From Trebonia sp963785645 (GTDB lineage Bacteria; Actinomycetota; Actinomycetes; Streptosporangiales; Streptosporangiaceae), in assembly GCA_963785645.1 (NCBI GenBank), contig CAWAWG010000017.1:62001-126000 (forward strand): DNA of 64,000 nt. The letters run 5' to 3'. Shown here one piece after another: positions 16,532 through 24,640 of the stretch; positions within the stretch are counted from its first letter, which is position 1; the number at the start of each line of letters is the position of its first letter. The notes beneath the pieces were generated by a model that was given only the letters and a program-made list of their open reading frames with translations, was not told the origin of the DNA and ran no database searches. The position numbers were made by a program, and so were the translations under genes.

Positions 16532-17797
16532 GTGGCGTTCGGAGACGTTACGCGGGAGGCGGTGCTCGCCGCGATCGCGGAGTACGACCGGCTTGGCCAG
16601 GACGAGTTCCTGCGGCGGTACGGCTTCGACCGCGCCCGTCAGTATGTCCTGGTCCACGACGGCAAGCGTTACGACTCGAAGGCCATCGCCGTCGTCGCGC
16701 ATGGGTTCCTGCCCGGCAGGACCGCGCTGACCTCCGACGAGTTCAGCGGCGGTAAGGCGACGGTGGGACGACTCCTGGGCAGGCTCGGCTTCCATATGCG
16801 GCCCGTCGACACACTCGTCCGCCAACTGACGACGCTGCGTGTCTACCGCAGGGAAGGCGTACCTGCGCTCTACCAGCCGATCACGCTGCTCTGGGGATTC
16901 GCTCGGGCGCACCGTGGCGAGGAGAGACTGGTTTCCTGGGCGGAAACGAAGCGCCAGGTCGGGTCCTTGGTCAGCCGCTACGGCCAAACCGACGAGAGGG
17001 AGCGCGTCCACTACCCGGTCGCTGCGCTCTTTGACGCTGGCCTGTGGGAACTCGACAATGCCCCGGAGACAGTCCCGACCGCGCACGGTTCCGTCCCGCA
17101 GCGATGGTTTGACGAGCATCAGCCGAACGGCGGCCTAGTCGATCCCGTCTACACCCTGATCAGGGAGTCACCGGAGGCACTGGATGCGGTGGTCAACGCC
17201 CTCGTAGAGAAGTACTTCGTGGCTGCCGACGCGACTGGACTACTTGCTGAACTCGGCCTGTCCGATCCTCCGGAGACGAGCCCGGTCATCATCTCGTTCG
17301 CGGAGCGAACGGCCGAATACAAGCGCCTGTGCATGCGGGTCGATATCTTTTGGCACGACCACGACAGCACGCGGGCCGAGCGGACTTCCTCGCTGCCTGT
17401 CCGCAGCCAGGACGCCCGCCTCGCGGTCCTGCTCCGTAGCGAAGGTCACTGCGAAAACCCTTGTTGCACTGGCGAGATCCAAGACCGCACCGATAAGGGC
17501 AACGCGATCCTGGAAGTCGACCACATCCACGACCTGGCCCTAGGCGGTCTAGACGACCCGCCCCAGATGATCGCCCTCTGCCCAAACTGCCATGCCACCA
17601 AGACGCGTGGCAGCACCAGGCATGACCTCAAAAAGGCTCTCCTCGCGGAGGCCATGCGGCGGCACGATGAACTGAGTGTCCTAGCGGATGGAGCCGTCCT
17701 GGGTACCGGGCTGCTTGCGGGCGCGCAGCATGAGGGCGGGGAGGACGGTGAGGCTGGTGCGGTCGGCGGTTTCGGCGGCGTCCCAGATCTGGTCTAG
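16532..17797 (+). CDS. ScoMcrA-like type IV restriction enzyme (head, sulfur-binding and HNH domains)
   Basis: 421 residues from GTG 16532. Residues 1-95 match the ScoMcrA N-terminal head domain (REAVLAAIAEYDRLGQDEFL, RYDSKAIAVVAHG). Residues about 100-185 have the sulfur-binding-domain pattern (GVPALYQPITLLWGFARA, HYPVAALFDAGLWEL), which in Streptomyces coelicolor McrA binds phosphorothioate-modified DNA. From about 306 follows HNH: C..CC, EVDHIHDLALGG, ALCPNCHATKTRG. The methyl-cytosine-reading SRA domain of ScoMcrA is not recognised between them. It is predicted to cut phosphorothioated DNA made by Dnd systems. The last 38 residues are encoded antisense to the convergent gene at 17681 and look like read-through past a lost stop. 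Confidence 0.8.
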   Translation: MAFGDVTREAVLAAIAEYDRLGQDEFLRRYGFDRARQYVLVHDGKRYDSKAIAVVAHGFLPGRTALTSDEFSGGKATVGRLLGRLGFHMRPVDTLVRQLTTLRVYRREGVPALYQPITLLWGFARAHRGEERLVSWAETKRQVGSLVSRYGQTDERERVHYPVAALFDAGLWELDNAPETVPTAHGSVPQRWFDEHQPNGGLVDPVYTLIRESPEALDAVVNALVEKYFVAADATGLLAELGLSDPPETSPVIISFAERTAEYKRLCMRVDIFWHDHDSTRAERTSSLPVRSQDARLAVLLRSEGHCENPCCTGEIQDRTDKGNAILEVDHIHDLALGGLDDPPQMIALCPNCHATKTRGSTRHDLKKALLAEAMRRHDELSVLADGAVLGTGLLAGAQHEGGEDGEAGAVGGFGGVPDLV

Positions 17798-18202
17798 GTA
17801 CTCCCACCAGTGCTTCTCCTGGGGGGCGAAGGTCAGGAGCAGGTTCGCGGTCGCGTACAGCGGGACCGTCGCCAGTGCCTCGATCGAAAATACGTCATCG
17901 AGCTTTTCCGGACCGAGCGCCACTCGTGACAGGTACTCGTAGATCTCCTGCTCGCTGATGTCCAGTTCGGTTGCCGACTGCGACGCGTTCTTCGCGATCT
18001 TGCGAAGGTCCGCATCGGTGGGCCAGCGGTCGGCCACGTCGATGGCTATGTACGCGGAAGCGAGCAGGCAGAGCGGGATGCTCCGCATGAGGGCTTCGGC
18101 GCCTTCGGCCCGGGCCAGGGCAGCTAGGTCGTCGAACTCGTGGCGGATCGCGTGACCGAGCATCTTCCTGGTCGGCTGCTCAATCTTCGGGTCGATCGGC
18201 AT
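17681..18202 (-). CDS. Unrecognised 173-residue protein, intact member of a repeated locus
   Basis: A mainly helical, acidic protein (MPIDPKIEQPTRKMLGHAIR, LPALMLRARKQ near the end) with no motif I recognise and no signal peptide. Parts of the same gene and its upstream flank recur at about 9955-10080, 21660-21760 and, weakly, 23226-23256, always in the same orientation. Its last nine codons differ from the 21.66-kb copy after RKQ, so the 3' end has been replaced at about 17710, where the restriction gene from the left enters. Just upstream lies the tail of a membrane protein (GLLVLAAGIV), so the ancestral unit may have been two genes. Confidence 0.6.
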   Translation of the reverse strand: MPIDPKIEQPTRKMLGHAIRHEFDDLAALARAEGAEALMRSIPLCLLASAYIAIDVADRWPTDADLRKIAKNASQSATELDISEQEIYEYLSRVALGPEKLDDVFSIEALATVPLYATANLLLTFAPQEKHWWEYLDQIWDAAETADRTSLTVLPALMLRARKQPGTQDGSIR

Positions 18203-18331
18203 TTCCGCCCTCCCTGCGCTTTTAGCGCCTCAGACGATTCCGGCGGCTAGCACGAGCAGCCCGCATGAGATGTATTCGCCAGGTGCTGCGGGATTACGCA
18301 CACAAACTCCGGCGCGGACGAGCGAGCCGTG
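18203..18331 (-). pseudogene. Tail of a membrane protein gene within the repeated locus
   Basis: The minus strand reads CGLLVLAAGIV then stop at about 18232-18264. The same tail occurs at 10.04, 21.73 and 23.24 kb. The upstream part of this gene is missing, replaced by the end of the secreted-nuclease gene region. Confidence 0.5.
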
Positions 18332-19003
18332 TCACTTTCCGGTCTTGAGTACCGTCGTCATGGCGCTGCGCTCGGCGGCGGTGACGCCCAGGCCGTACTT
18401 CGCCTTGATGTTGATCTGGGTCTCGACGTACCAGGTGCGGTTCGCCGGGGGGAGCCACTGGGCAGCGTCCTTGTCCGACTTGACCTCGTTGTCATGGGTG
18501 TCCACGGCCCGCAGCTCGGACACGTCGACGGCGAACAACTCGCGCTTGGACGACGACCAGTGGCACGCCCCCATCTCCCAGGCATCGCCCAGGGCGACAA
18601 TGTGGTCGACCTGGATGGCCGTGGTGTCCGGGCCGTGCTCAAGCGTGATGGTCTTACCGGTGTACTCGTTGTGCAGGGTGCCGGTCATGTACGACTCGGA
18701 CGTGCCCGCCGCAATGTGCGCGCCGGAAGAGTCCAGCTCGATGACGTAGTACCGGAGAGTCAGGCCATAGCCGTCCAGCTCGTGCCCGGACGGGACATCG
18801 GACGGCTCATTTTCCGGGAACTCGCTGCGGACGTACCCCGCGCAGGCGGCGACCGTCTTGAGGTGGGACAGCTTGACCGCCTCGTCGTACGCGGTGGTGT
18901 TCGGGTAGCCGTGGACGGTCCCTGCGTGCGCCGTGCCCGACGTGGCGACGGCGGCCGCGAGAGCGAGGGGAACGGCGGCCAAAGCCAGCCGCTTGACCTT
19001 CAT
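18332..19003 (-). CDS. Secreted DUF1524-type HNH nuclease
   Basis: 223 residues. A Sec signal peptide (MKVKRLALAAVPLALAAAVA, cleavage after AHA at 27) is followed by a domain with VDHIVALGDAWEMGA, SKRELFAVD and SDKDAAQWLPPANRTWYV, the His-Me (HNH) pattern of DUF1524, shared with the C-terminal domain of GmrSD enzymes. Secreted versions are common in actinomycetes and are thought to digest environmental DNA; that role is inferred. All expected catalytic positions (D-H, N/D-W) are present. It is 102 bp downstream of the esterase gene on the same strand and may be transcribed with it. Confidence 0.85.
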   Translation of the reverse strand: MKVKRLALAAVPLALAAAVATSGTAHAGTVHGYPNTTAYDEAVKLSHLKTVAACAGYVRSEFPENEPSDVPSGHELDGYGLTLRYYVIELDSSGAHIAAGTSESYMTGTLHNEYTGKTITLEHGPDTTAIQVDHIVALGDAWEMGACHWSSSKRELFAVDVSELRAVDTHDNEVKSDKDAAQWLPPANRTWYVETQINIKAKYGLGVTAAERSAMTTVLKTGK

Positions 19004-19105
19004 CTGGGGGACTCCTCGGGGAGGCTCGTGTGGCGGTTACGGTGCAGGTACCAGTGTCGGGCCAACCGGCGCCGGGCCCGGCTCTCGCCACGCCGTCGAG
19101 TCCAG

Positions 19106-20083
19106 TTATCCGGTGCCGGGTGAAACCAGCGACCGTTCGAGATGGCGGGCCAGGAACGCCAGGGAGGGCGGCTCCTGGGCGGCGAAGAAGGAGTCCGTGT
19201 GGCAGCCAGCGCCGAAGTACACCTCGGCCTCCTTCGGCAGTGCGCGGGCCAGGGTCTGGACGCCGGGGTAGAACGGGTCGTCGTAGCCGGAGGCGACCCG
19301 GACCGGGACGTCGGCCAGGGCGGTGGCGTGGGTGACCGCGTCGGCGGCGGCGAAGCCGGCGGCCGATGCGTACGCGTCCGCGTTGGCCGCGTTGGCCTGG
19401 GCATAGCTGGTCCAGATGGCCGGGGAGATCGCGGCCACCGCTCGGATCAGCTTCGGGTACTTCTCGGCGAGCAGGATCGCACCGTAGCCGCCCATGGAGA
19501 TGCCGAGAACGCCGATCCCGCGGGTGCCAGCGCCCAGGCCCTGGCGCTGGCACCGCGGGATCAGCTCGTCAACCAGCATCGCCTGCGGGTTATCCCCCGG
19601 GTGCAGGTTCCAGTAACCGTTGCCGCCGTCCACGGTGACCAGGGCCATCGGGGGCAGCGGGACGCCCGCGGGTTTCAGGGACACAGCCTGAGCGGGCGTG
19701 ATTCCTGACAGGGCGTCGGTGTGGTTGCCGCCGAAGCCGTGCAGGGCGACCACCAGCGGCAGCGCATCTCCCGGGCCGCGGCCCGGCGGGTAACCGATCG
19801 TGTAGCCAACCGCGGTGCGGCGGGCCGTCGAGTAGAAGGTGCCCGAGTACTGCGGGCCTGGCGCCGCGTACGGGGTGAGGTCCGGCACGGGTACGTCGCA
19901 CGCGCCGTCAAGCTGGTCAAGCTCGCTCCTACCGGGCAGCACGCCGTGATCCACGAGCCCGAACACGGCGCCCCCGGCCGCCGCCACGACGGCGACCCCG
20001 CCGAGGGCGTAGCGCAGGAACCTTCTACGCGGCGGCGGCCCGCTCGTGTGGCCCGGAGTAAGTGCTCCCGATGGACCGGTCAC
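19106..20083 (-). CDS. Secreted alpha/beta-hydrolase esterase with Tat-like signal
   Basis: 325 residues from GTG 20083, which overlaps the stop of the gene upstream (GTGA). A twin-arginine-like leader RRRFLRYALGGVAVVAAAGG is followed by an esterase-D/feruloyl-esterase-type fold: oxyanion strand LPLVVALHGFGGNH, nucleophile GISMGGYG (Ser near 196), acid region GYDDPFYPG and histidine GAGCHTDSFF. The substrate is unknown; an acyl or aryl ester outside the cell is likely. It is the third gene of a PadR-controlled set, each overlapping the next by four bases. Confidence 0.85.
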   Translation of the reverse strand: MTGPSGALTPGHTSGPPPRRRFLRYALGGVAVVAAAGGAVFGLVDHGVLPGRSELDQLDGACDVPVPDLTPYAAPGPQYSGTFYSTARRTAVGYTIGYPPGRGPGDALPLVVALHGFGGNHTDALSGITPAQAVSLKPAGVPLPPMALVTVDGGNGYWNLHPGDNPQAMLVDELIPRCQRQGLGAGTRGIGVLGISMGGYGAILLAEKYPKLIRAVAAISPAIWTSYAQANAANADAYASAAGFAAADAVTHATALADVPVRVASGYDDPFYPGVQTLARALPKEAEVYFGAGCHTDSFFAAQEPPSLAFLARHLERSLVSPGTG

Positions 20084-21096
20084 CGCTGGGCCAGCCGCAG
20101 GGTACGCAGCGCCGTTCGCTCCGCCTGGTAGGCGGCCGCGAGGCCGAGCGCGAGACACACCGTGGCCGCGACGTCCAGCAGGCCCGGATAGGCATCGATC
20201 ACCGCGACCGGGTGGCGGCCAGCGTAAATCCAGTATCCGCAGCCGAGCAGGAAGATGCCCATGACCGCACAGCCCGCAGCGGCCAGGCGCGTCTCGTAGG
20301 AGAGCAACCGCGGCGACAGTTCTACGCGGCGCAGCAGGGTCGCCCCGGCGGCCATGGCGGCGGCGAGTGCGAGCGGACTGGTCGCCATCCAGGCCAGCTC
20401 CCATCCGCCGAACCCGGTCAGCCACGACCAGTGGGCCCAGGCGGATGAGAACCAGTAGCTGACCGACCATGCGAACGCCTGGAGGCCGGCCGGCAGGGCA
20501 GGCAGGAGCCCGCCGTTCTCGCCGTGTCCGCCGGTGCCCGGCCACTGGTAAATGAAGTGGTGGCCACCGAACGCCAGCACGGTCAGCGCCGCCGCGAGCG
20601 CCAGCGACGGGACGAGCAGGCGCCGGCTGAAGTGCGCGACGATCGCGCAGGCGACCGGGACGACCGCCAGCAGAACGAGCGCGGGGAAGACGAGCAGCGC
20701 AACGGACATCACCAGCGTGGCCGACCTCGTCGGCGGCGAGGCCGGAGCGGCCCGCTCCCAGGCAATCGCGAGCTGGGACCACATCGCGGCGCCGAGCACC
20801 AGGCAGAACGCAAGAGCGGCACCCAGGGTGGCGAGGCTTGCCCGGACCGGTCGCCCGGGATCAGCGAGCCGCCCGGTGTGGAGTTCGGTCAGACCCGCCG
20901 CGGCGAGCCGCGCCAGCAGGCCGGCCCGTGCCACGTCCAGGGTGCGGGCAACCGACGCCGGCCGCTCGTCGATGTCGGCGATGAGCAGCTCGGTGAACTC
21001 TTCGCCGTACCGTTCCCGCCACTCCTTCGGGTACCAGTGCAGCAGCCGCGCGGCCCGGTCTCGCGGCGTTCGCCGGGGTGCTCGCCTGGCGGTCAC
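20080..21096 (-). CDS. Multi-pass membrane protein with permease-prefix-like start
   Basis: 338 residues from the GTG that overlaps the PadR stop. The first 70 residues (RAARLLHWYPKEWRERYGEE, FTELLIADIDERP) are the soluble prefix often seen in PadR-linked membrane proteins of actinomycetes. About seven to eight hydrophobic helices follow (LATLGAALAFCLVLGAA, VALLVFPALVLLAVVPVA and others). No transporter motif is evident. The gene pair of PadR plus prefix membrane protein is a common regulatory unit; here it is extended by a secreted esterase. Confidence 0.8.
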   Translation of the reverse strand: MTARRAPRRTPRDRAARLLHWYPKEWRERYGEEFTELLIADIDERPASVARTLDVARAGLLARLAAAGLTELHTGRLADPGRPVRASLATLGAALAFCLVLGAAMWSQLAIAWERAAPASPPTRSATLVMSVALLVFPALVLLAVVPVACAIVAHFSRRLLVPSLALAAALTVLAFGGHHFIYQWPGTGGHGENGGLLPALPAGLQAFAWSVSYWFSSAWAHWSWLTGFGGWELAWMATSPLALAAAMAAGATLLRRVELSPRLLSYETRLAAAGCAVMGIFLLGCGYWIYAGRHPVAVIDAYPGLLDVAATVCLALGLAAAYQAERTALRTLRLAQR

Positions 21097-21452
21097 GCGA
21101 TATCCCAGTTGGCCTTGAGGCGGCGCAGGCCCGTATCGGCGACCCGGCGCTGCGCGTCCAGGTGCGCCCGCAGGGCGGTGGCGCCGGCCGCCGTCAGCCG
21201 GTAGGGCCGCCGCCTGTCGTCTGAGTCGAGCGCCTCGATCATCCCCTGGGACTCCAGCCGGGCGAGGGCCTCGTAAAGCGTGCCGGGAGCGAGCCGCACC
21301 CCGGCGAACTCCTCAACGTCCTTGGTCAGCGCGTACCCGTGCTTGGGCCCGTCGGCCAGGCTGGACAGGATCAGCGTGGCCGACCCGGCGTGCCGCCCGA
21401 ACCCGGCCAGCCCCGCAGCCTCGTCCGCCCGCGCCCTATCTGGTTTCGGCAT
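21093..21452 (-). CDS. PadR-family transcriptional regulator
   Basis: 119 residues: winged helix with ILSSLADGPKHGYALTKDVE, LAPGTLYEALARLESQGMIE and RRRPYRLTAAG, then a short C-terminal dimerisation helix. PadR proteins repress their own operon and release on binding a small ligand. The two 13-bp palindromes immediately upstream (21466-21493) overlap its promoter and are the likely operator. A TATAGA box ends eight bases before the ATG with no ribosome site between, so the message is probably leaderless. Confidence 0.9.
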   Translation of the reverse strand: MPKPDRARADEAAGLAGFGRHAGSATLILSSLADGPKHGYALTKDVEEFAGVRLAPGTLYEALARLESQGMIEALDSDDRRRPYRLTAAGATALRAHLDAQRRVADTGLRRLKANWDIA

Positions 21453-21465
21453 GAACCAAGTCTAT

Positions 21466-21493
21466 ATCGGTAACCGATACATCGGAAACCGAT
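21466..21493 (-). promoter_or_regulatory. PadR operator, two palindromes, over promoter
   Basis: ATCGGTAACCGAT at 21466-21478 is a perfect palindrome around its centre base, and ATCGGAAACCGAT at 21481-21493 is its near copy, spaced 15 bp centre to centre. The left one abuts the TATAGA -10 box of the padR gene, so binding would block transcription. Confidence 0.75.
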
Positions 21494-21803
21494 CTAGATG
21501 ATCCGCCCGACGTGAGCACGCCAGGCCCTGTCCGAGCGTCGCCGACCGTGCAACTCATGAGGTTGGAGGGTGGATCAGCCGCGAGGAGTGTCGAGAAGGA
21601 CTGGTCAGCTTCTGCCAAGGCGAACGTGGCCTTGCTTATGAAGTGGTGTCGGTCTGAGAGACGGACTGCTTGCGGGCGCGGAGCATGAGCGCAGGGAGGA
21701 CGGTGAGACTGGTGCGGTCGGCGATTCCGGCGGCTAGCACGAGCAGCCCGCCCACCGCCTGCCCGGGGATTCGGTCAGAGGGCGACCCTGCTCGTCACAG
21801 CAC
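21494..21803. other. No intact gene; deletion derivative of the repeated locus
   Basis: At 21664-21722 the sequence matches 17707-17765, then jumps directly to the part matching 18234-18262 (GATTCCGGCGGCTAGCACGA). About 470 bp of the 174-codon gene is therefore missing here. The orientation is the same as at 17.7 kb. Nothing else is recognised. Confidence 0.6.
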
Positions 21804-23183
21804 TTAGGTACTGCCCTGATCCAGTCGCGTGTACGTGCCGTGAACCATGAGCACTGAGATCACACGGCCGTCATCGCGGCGCCGGAAGATCACGTTCTCG
21901 CCGGAGAGGTCAGATCCCGGTCCGGCCCGAAACACATCGGGGTCGCCGGTCGGCTCCAGCACCACCTGCCAGGAGGGAATCTCCGGGATGAAGAAGGCCA
22001 GCTTCCCGGCTCGCCACTCAAGGCTCAGCAACCCGCCGCCCAGCCCGGTCCGCGCGTAGAGGCCAAGCAGCGGCCGGTAGCGGACGGGCGCGGGCGCTGG
22101 CACCGCTGACGGCACCGGCCCGGCCAGGCGGCGGGCGGTCACAGCCAGCTCGCGGGCGATCTCTGCGGTAAAGCTGGGTCCGTTGTGCAGGACGATGGCG
22201 CCGACCTGCTGTCCGGGATCGAAGCAAACGGTGGTGGTGTAACCGGGAATCCCGCCGGAGTGCCGGATCCAGCTGACCTGGTCCCGGCGATCCGCGCACC
22301 AGGAAATGCCCCATGCGCTCGTCCAGTCGTCGTCGGCCAGGTAGCGGGGCTTGTGCATCTCCCGCAGCGAGGCTGAGGCCAGAACCGGCGAGTCCGCGGC
22401 CGGCCTGGTGTAAGCGCGCAGCTGGAAGGAGATCCACCGGGCCAGATCCTGTACGCATGACCACAGGCCGCCCTCGGCCCACACCGGCGGGAACGCCGGC
22501 TCCGGGTCCAGCTCGCCAGAGAAAGGCCGCCTGCTGTACCCGGTGGCGCGGCGGCTCAGCAGCGGCCCGTCGAGCGGCTCGAAGCCGGTCGCTGACATGC
22601 CGAGCGGGTCGAGGATCATTTCACGCACATACCGGGGATACGGGATTGCGCTCACCCTGGTCACGATCTCGCCGAGCAGCTGGTACGCGAGATCGGAGTA
22701 CTTGTGCTGCACGTTCGGCGCAAGCACCAGGGCAATGTCGCCCGGTCGGGCCAGGGTCAGCCGCGGGTCGCCCTGGTAGACCGGAACCGACCAGTCCGTT
22801 CCCGGCGGCTCGGCAGCCATCCCTGACTCGTGCGAGAGCATCCGGCGGATGGTTACCGCTTCGATCGCCGCGAACGGGCTGACGGCACCGCGCAGCTCAG
22901 GAAGGTACTTCACCGCGGGGTCATCCAGGTCCAGCCGTCCCGCATCACGCAGCTGCATGACGGCCGTACCGGTGAACGTCTTGGTGATAGAGGCGATCCG
23001 GTACAGCGTCCCCGGATCGCCGGTCACCCGCGCGTCCGTGTCAGCAAACCCCGCGCTACCCGCCCAAGTGAGCTCGTCGCCGTGAACTACACCTGCCGCT
23101 GCGCCCGGCAGCCCGTTCCGGGTGATGAACCTGTTCAGCGCCGCGTCCAGCTCTGCGGCGCCCGCGGTTGAAATTCCGGTCAC
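21804..23183 (-). CDS. Beta-lactamase-family serine hydrolase
   Basis: 459 residues. The class C beta-lactamase/DD-peptidase fold is clear: nucleophile motif S65-I-T-K68 (YRIASITKTFTG), a second motif region YSDLAYQLLGEIV in which the usual Asn of YxN is Asp, and HSGGIPGY as the KTG equivalent. A C-terminal extension of about 120 residues (LLGLYARTGLGGGLLSLEW onward) is a lipocalin-like or DUF3471-type tail. There is no signal peptide, so it probably acts in the cytoplasm as an esterase or amidase rather than as an antibiotic-resistance enzyme. It is flanked on both sides by pieces of the repeated locus. Confidence 0.85.
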   Translation of the reverse strand: MTGISTAGAAELDAALNRFITRNGLPGAAAGVVHGDELTWAGSAGFADTDARVTGDPGTLYRIASITKTFTGTAVMQLRDAGRLDLDDPAVKYLPELRGAVSPFAAIEAVTIRRMLSHESGMAAEPPGTDWSVPVYQGDPRLTLARPGDIALVLAPNVQHKYSDLAYQLLGEIVTRVSAIPYPRYVREMILDPLGMSATGFEPLDGPLLSRRATGYSRRPFSGELDPEPAFPPVWAEGGLWSCVQDLARWISFQLRAYTRPAADSPVLASASLREMHKPRYLADDDWTSAWGISWCADRRDQVSWIRHSGGIPGYTTTVCFDPGQQVGAIVLHNGPSFTAEIARELAVTARRLAGPVPSAVPAPAPVRYRPLLGLYARTGLGGGLLSLEWRAGKLAFFIPEIPSWQVVLEPTGDPDVFRAGPGSDLSGENVIFRRRDDGRVISVLMVHGTYTRLDQGST

Positions 23184-23803
23184 CCGCGGATCATGCCAGG
23201 ATCACCGCGAGGACCGCCAGGCAAATATCAGCCCGGCGGCCAGCACGAGTAGCCACGGTGGGTGAAGGCTCGATCACCACTTGCCGTGTGCCATATAGGC
23301 GCCACAGCGTCCATCAGCGTGGCCACGATCGCGTACGGGTCGTCGGAGTCTGGCGGTGCGTGCAGGAGCGCGAGCATCGTGACCGCTACCGACTTGGTGA
23401 AGTCCAGCAACCGGGCGGCTTGGGTACGAATGGTGCCGGTGTTACGGAGGTCAGCGCCGATGAACTCGGTGGCGCTTTCCCTCGGTGCTGGTGATCAGCG
23501 CGCGGGCGTGGGCTGTGCGGCAGGAGGGCGGGTCGCTGCTGACGTTCGAGCTGCCCGACCAGCAACTCCGACACGGGCAGTGCCGACATGGCCTGGTCGC
23601 AGGGGGCTCTAGGTCAAAGCGCGACCACACGATCCATGCCTCTGTCTACGCGTTCAGGCAGGCTGAGGCATCCGTGCAGTCCGAACGTGCCTGGACGATC
23701 CGCCGTACCCAGCGGGAGAGCGGTTACGAACGGCTTGCCGAATGCGACTGGTTACGGCTGAAGGCTTATTGCGGATGACGGCCCGATTGGATCGCATCCG
23801 AAA
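23184..23803. other. Gene remnants, no intact gene seen
   Basis: Minus strand 23228-23480 reads GADLRNTGTIRTQAARLLDF then TKSVAVTMLALLHAPPDSDD, a fragment of an unrecognised protein; 23226-23256 repeats the membrane-protein tail (LLVLAAGL). Plus strand 23620-23778 reads ASVYAFRQAEASVQSERAW and ends LRLKAYCG, another unassigned scrap. Confidence 0.45.
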
Positions 23804-24640
23804 ATGCAAGCAATAGATGGAGCTGAAGAACTGAATCTTCGCATCGCTGCGCTTGATACAGCAAATATTTCCGACTACGACACCACAGCATTCCACTCCC
23901 TTCACCAGAAAACCGTCGCCGGCGACGCGGAGAAGTTCATTAGCGTTCTCCGCCACGTAACGAGCAAGGGCCGTCATGACGAGACACCCGTCACCTCGTC
24001 ATCCGAAGCCGATGCCGTTATAGGCACCTGCCGCCTCATCAGTAGACTCGGAACCCTCCAGCCTGTACTAGTATCCGGAGGGATAACAGGTCTTCCGCAG
24101 TACTGGATCTCGACGATTAAACCACCCCGGCTCCCGCCTCGCGAACAAGCACCTTCTCAGGACCACTCCATTTCTCCGGCTATGGTGCCTCCAGCAAGCA
24201 GCGCCAATCCGTTTGGAATGGGATTTTACACTTCAACCGGCTTTGGGGCTTCTCAGGGAATGTGGCGGATTTATTTGGATTTCGATCAAGACTCCTCGCT
24301 TTTTCGTAAGCCATGGCACGTTTGGCGGCTAGGTATGGGTGCAGCAAATATTTACGAGGTAACAAACGCCACCGACTGGGAAGAGCTTGCGTTGCGGTAC
24401 CCAATGTTCAGTGGAGGACTCATCTATCCAGACTGGAAGTCCATAGCCGAGGATTGGGACGCAGTCCATATAACACTCAGGGCGATCGCGGCAATACAAG
24501 GGATCCGCCTCCGCGCGTCTCGCGGACTAATCGCTCCTTCATACTGGGATGTGGAGTCTACATTCTGGCTGCACTGGGTTTTTTCCTCGTTGGCACATGT
24601 GGAGACCGTCGAGGGGAGTCCCGAGAGTCCTTTGTCGTGA
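23804..24640 (+). CDS. Unrecognised 278-residue protein, A/T-rich island
   Basis: Start ATG 23804. The N-terminal third is variable. The C-terminal part has a strong aromatic pattern: GMGFYTSTGFGASQGMWRIY, LFRKPWHVWRL, DWEELALRYPMFSGGLIYPD, then DAVHITLRAIAAIQG and SYWDVESTFWLHWVF. I do not recognise the family. The arrangement, with an STG motif, alternating aromatic residues and a late glutamate, could fit an ADP-ribosyltransferase-like fold, but that is speculation. There is no signal peptide or membrane helix. The gene is clearly richer in A/T than its surroundings and stands alone, which suggests recent acquisition. Confidence 0.6.
   Translation: MQAIDGAEELNLRIAALDTANISDYDTTAFHSLHQKTVAGDAEKFISVLRHVTSKGRHDETPVTSSSEADAVIGTCRLISRLGTLQPVLVSGGITGLPQYWISTIKPPRLPPREQAPSQDHSISPAMVPPASSANPFGMGFYTSTGFGASQGMWRIYLDFDQDSSLFRKPWHVWRLGMGAANIYEVTNATDWEELALRYPMFSGGLIYPDWKSIAEDWDAVHITLRAIAAIQGIRLRASRGLIAPSYWDVESTFWLHWVFSSLAHVETVEGSPESPLS

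Noticed and set aside
21804..23183. Beta-lactam resistance gene
   Set aside because: The fold is right, but there is no signal peptide, the YxN motif is altered and it has an extra C-terminal domain, so a general esterase/amidase is more likely.
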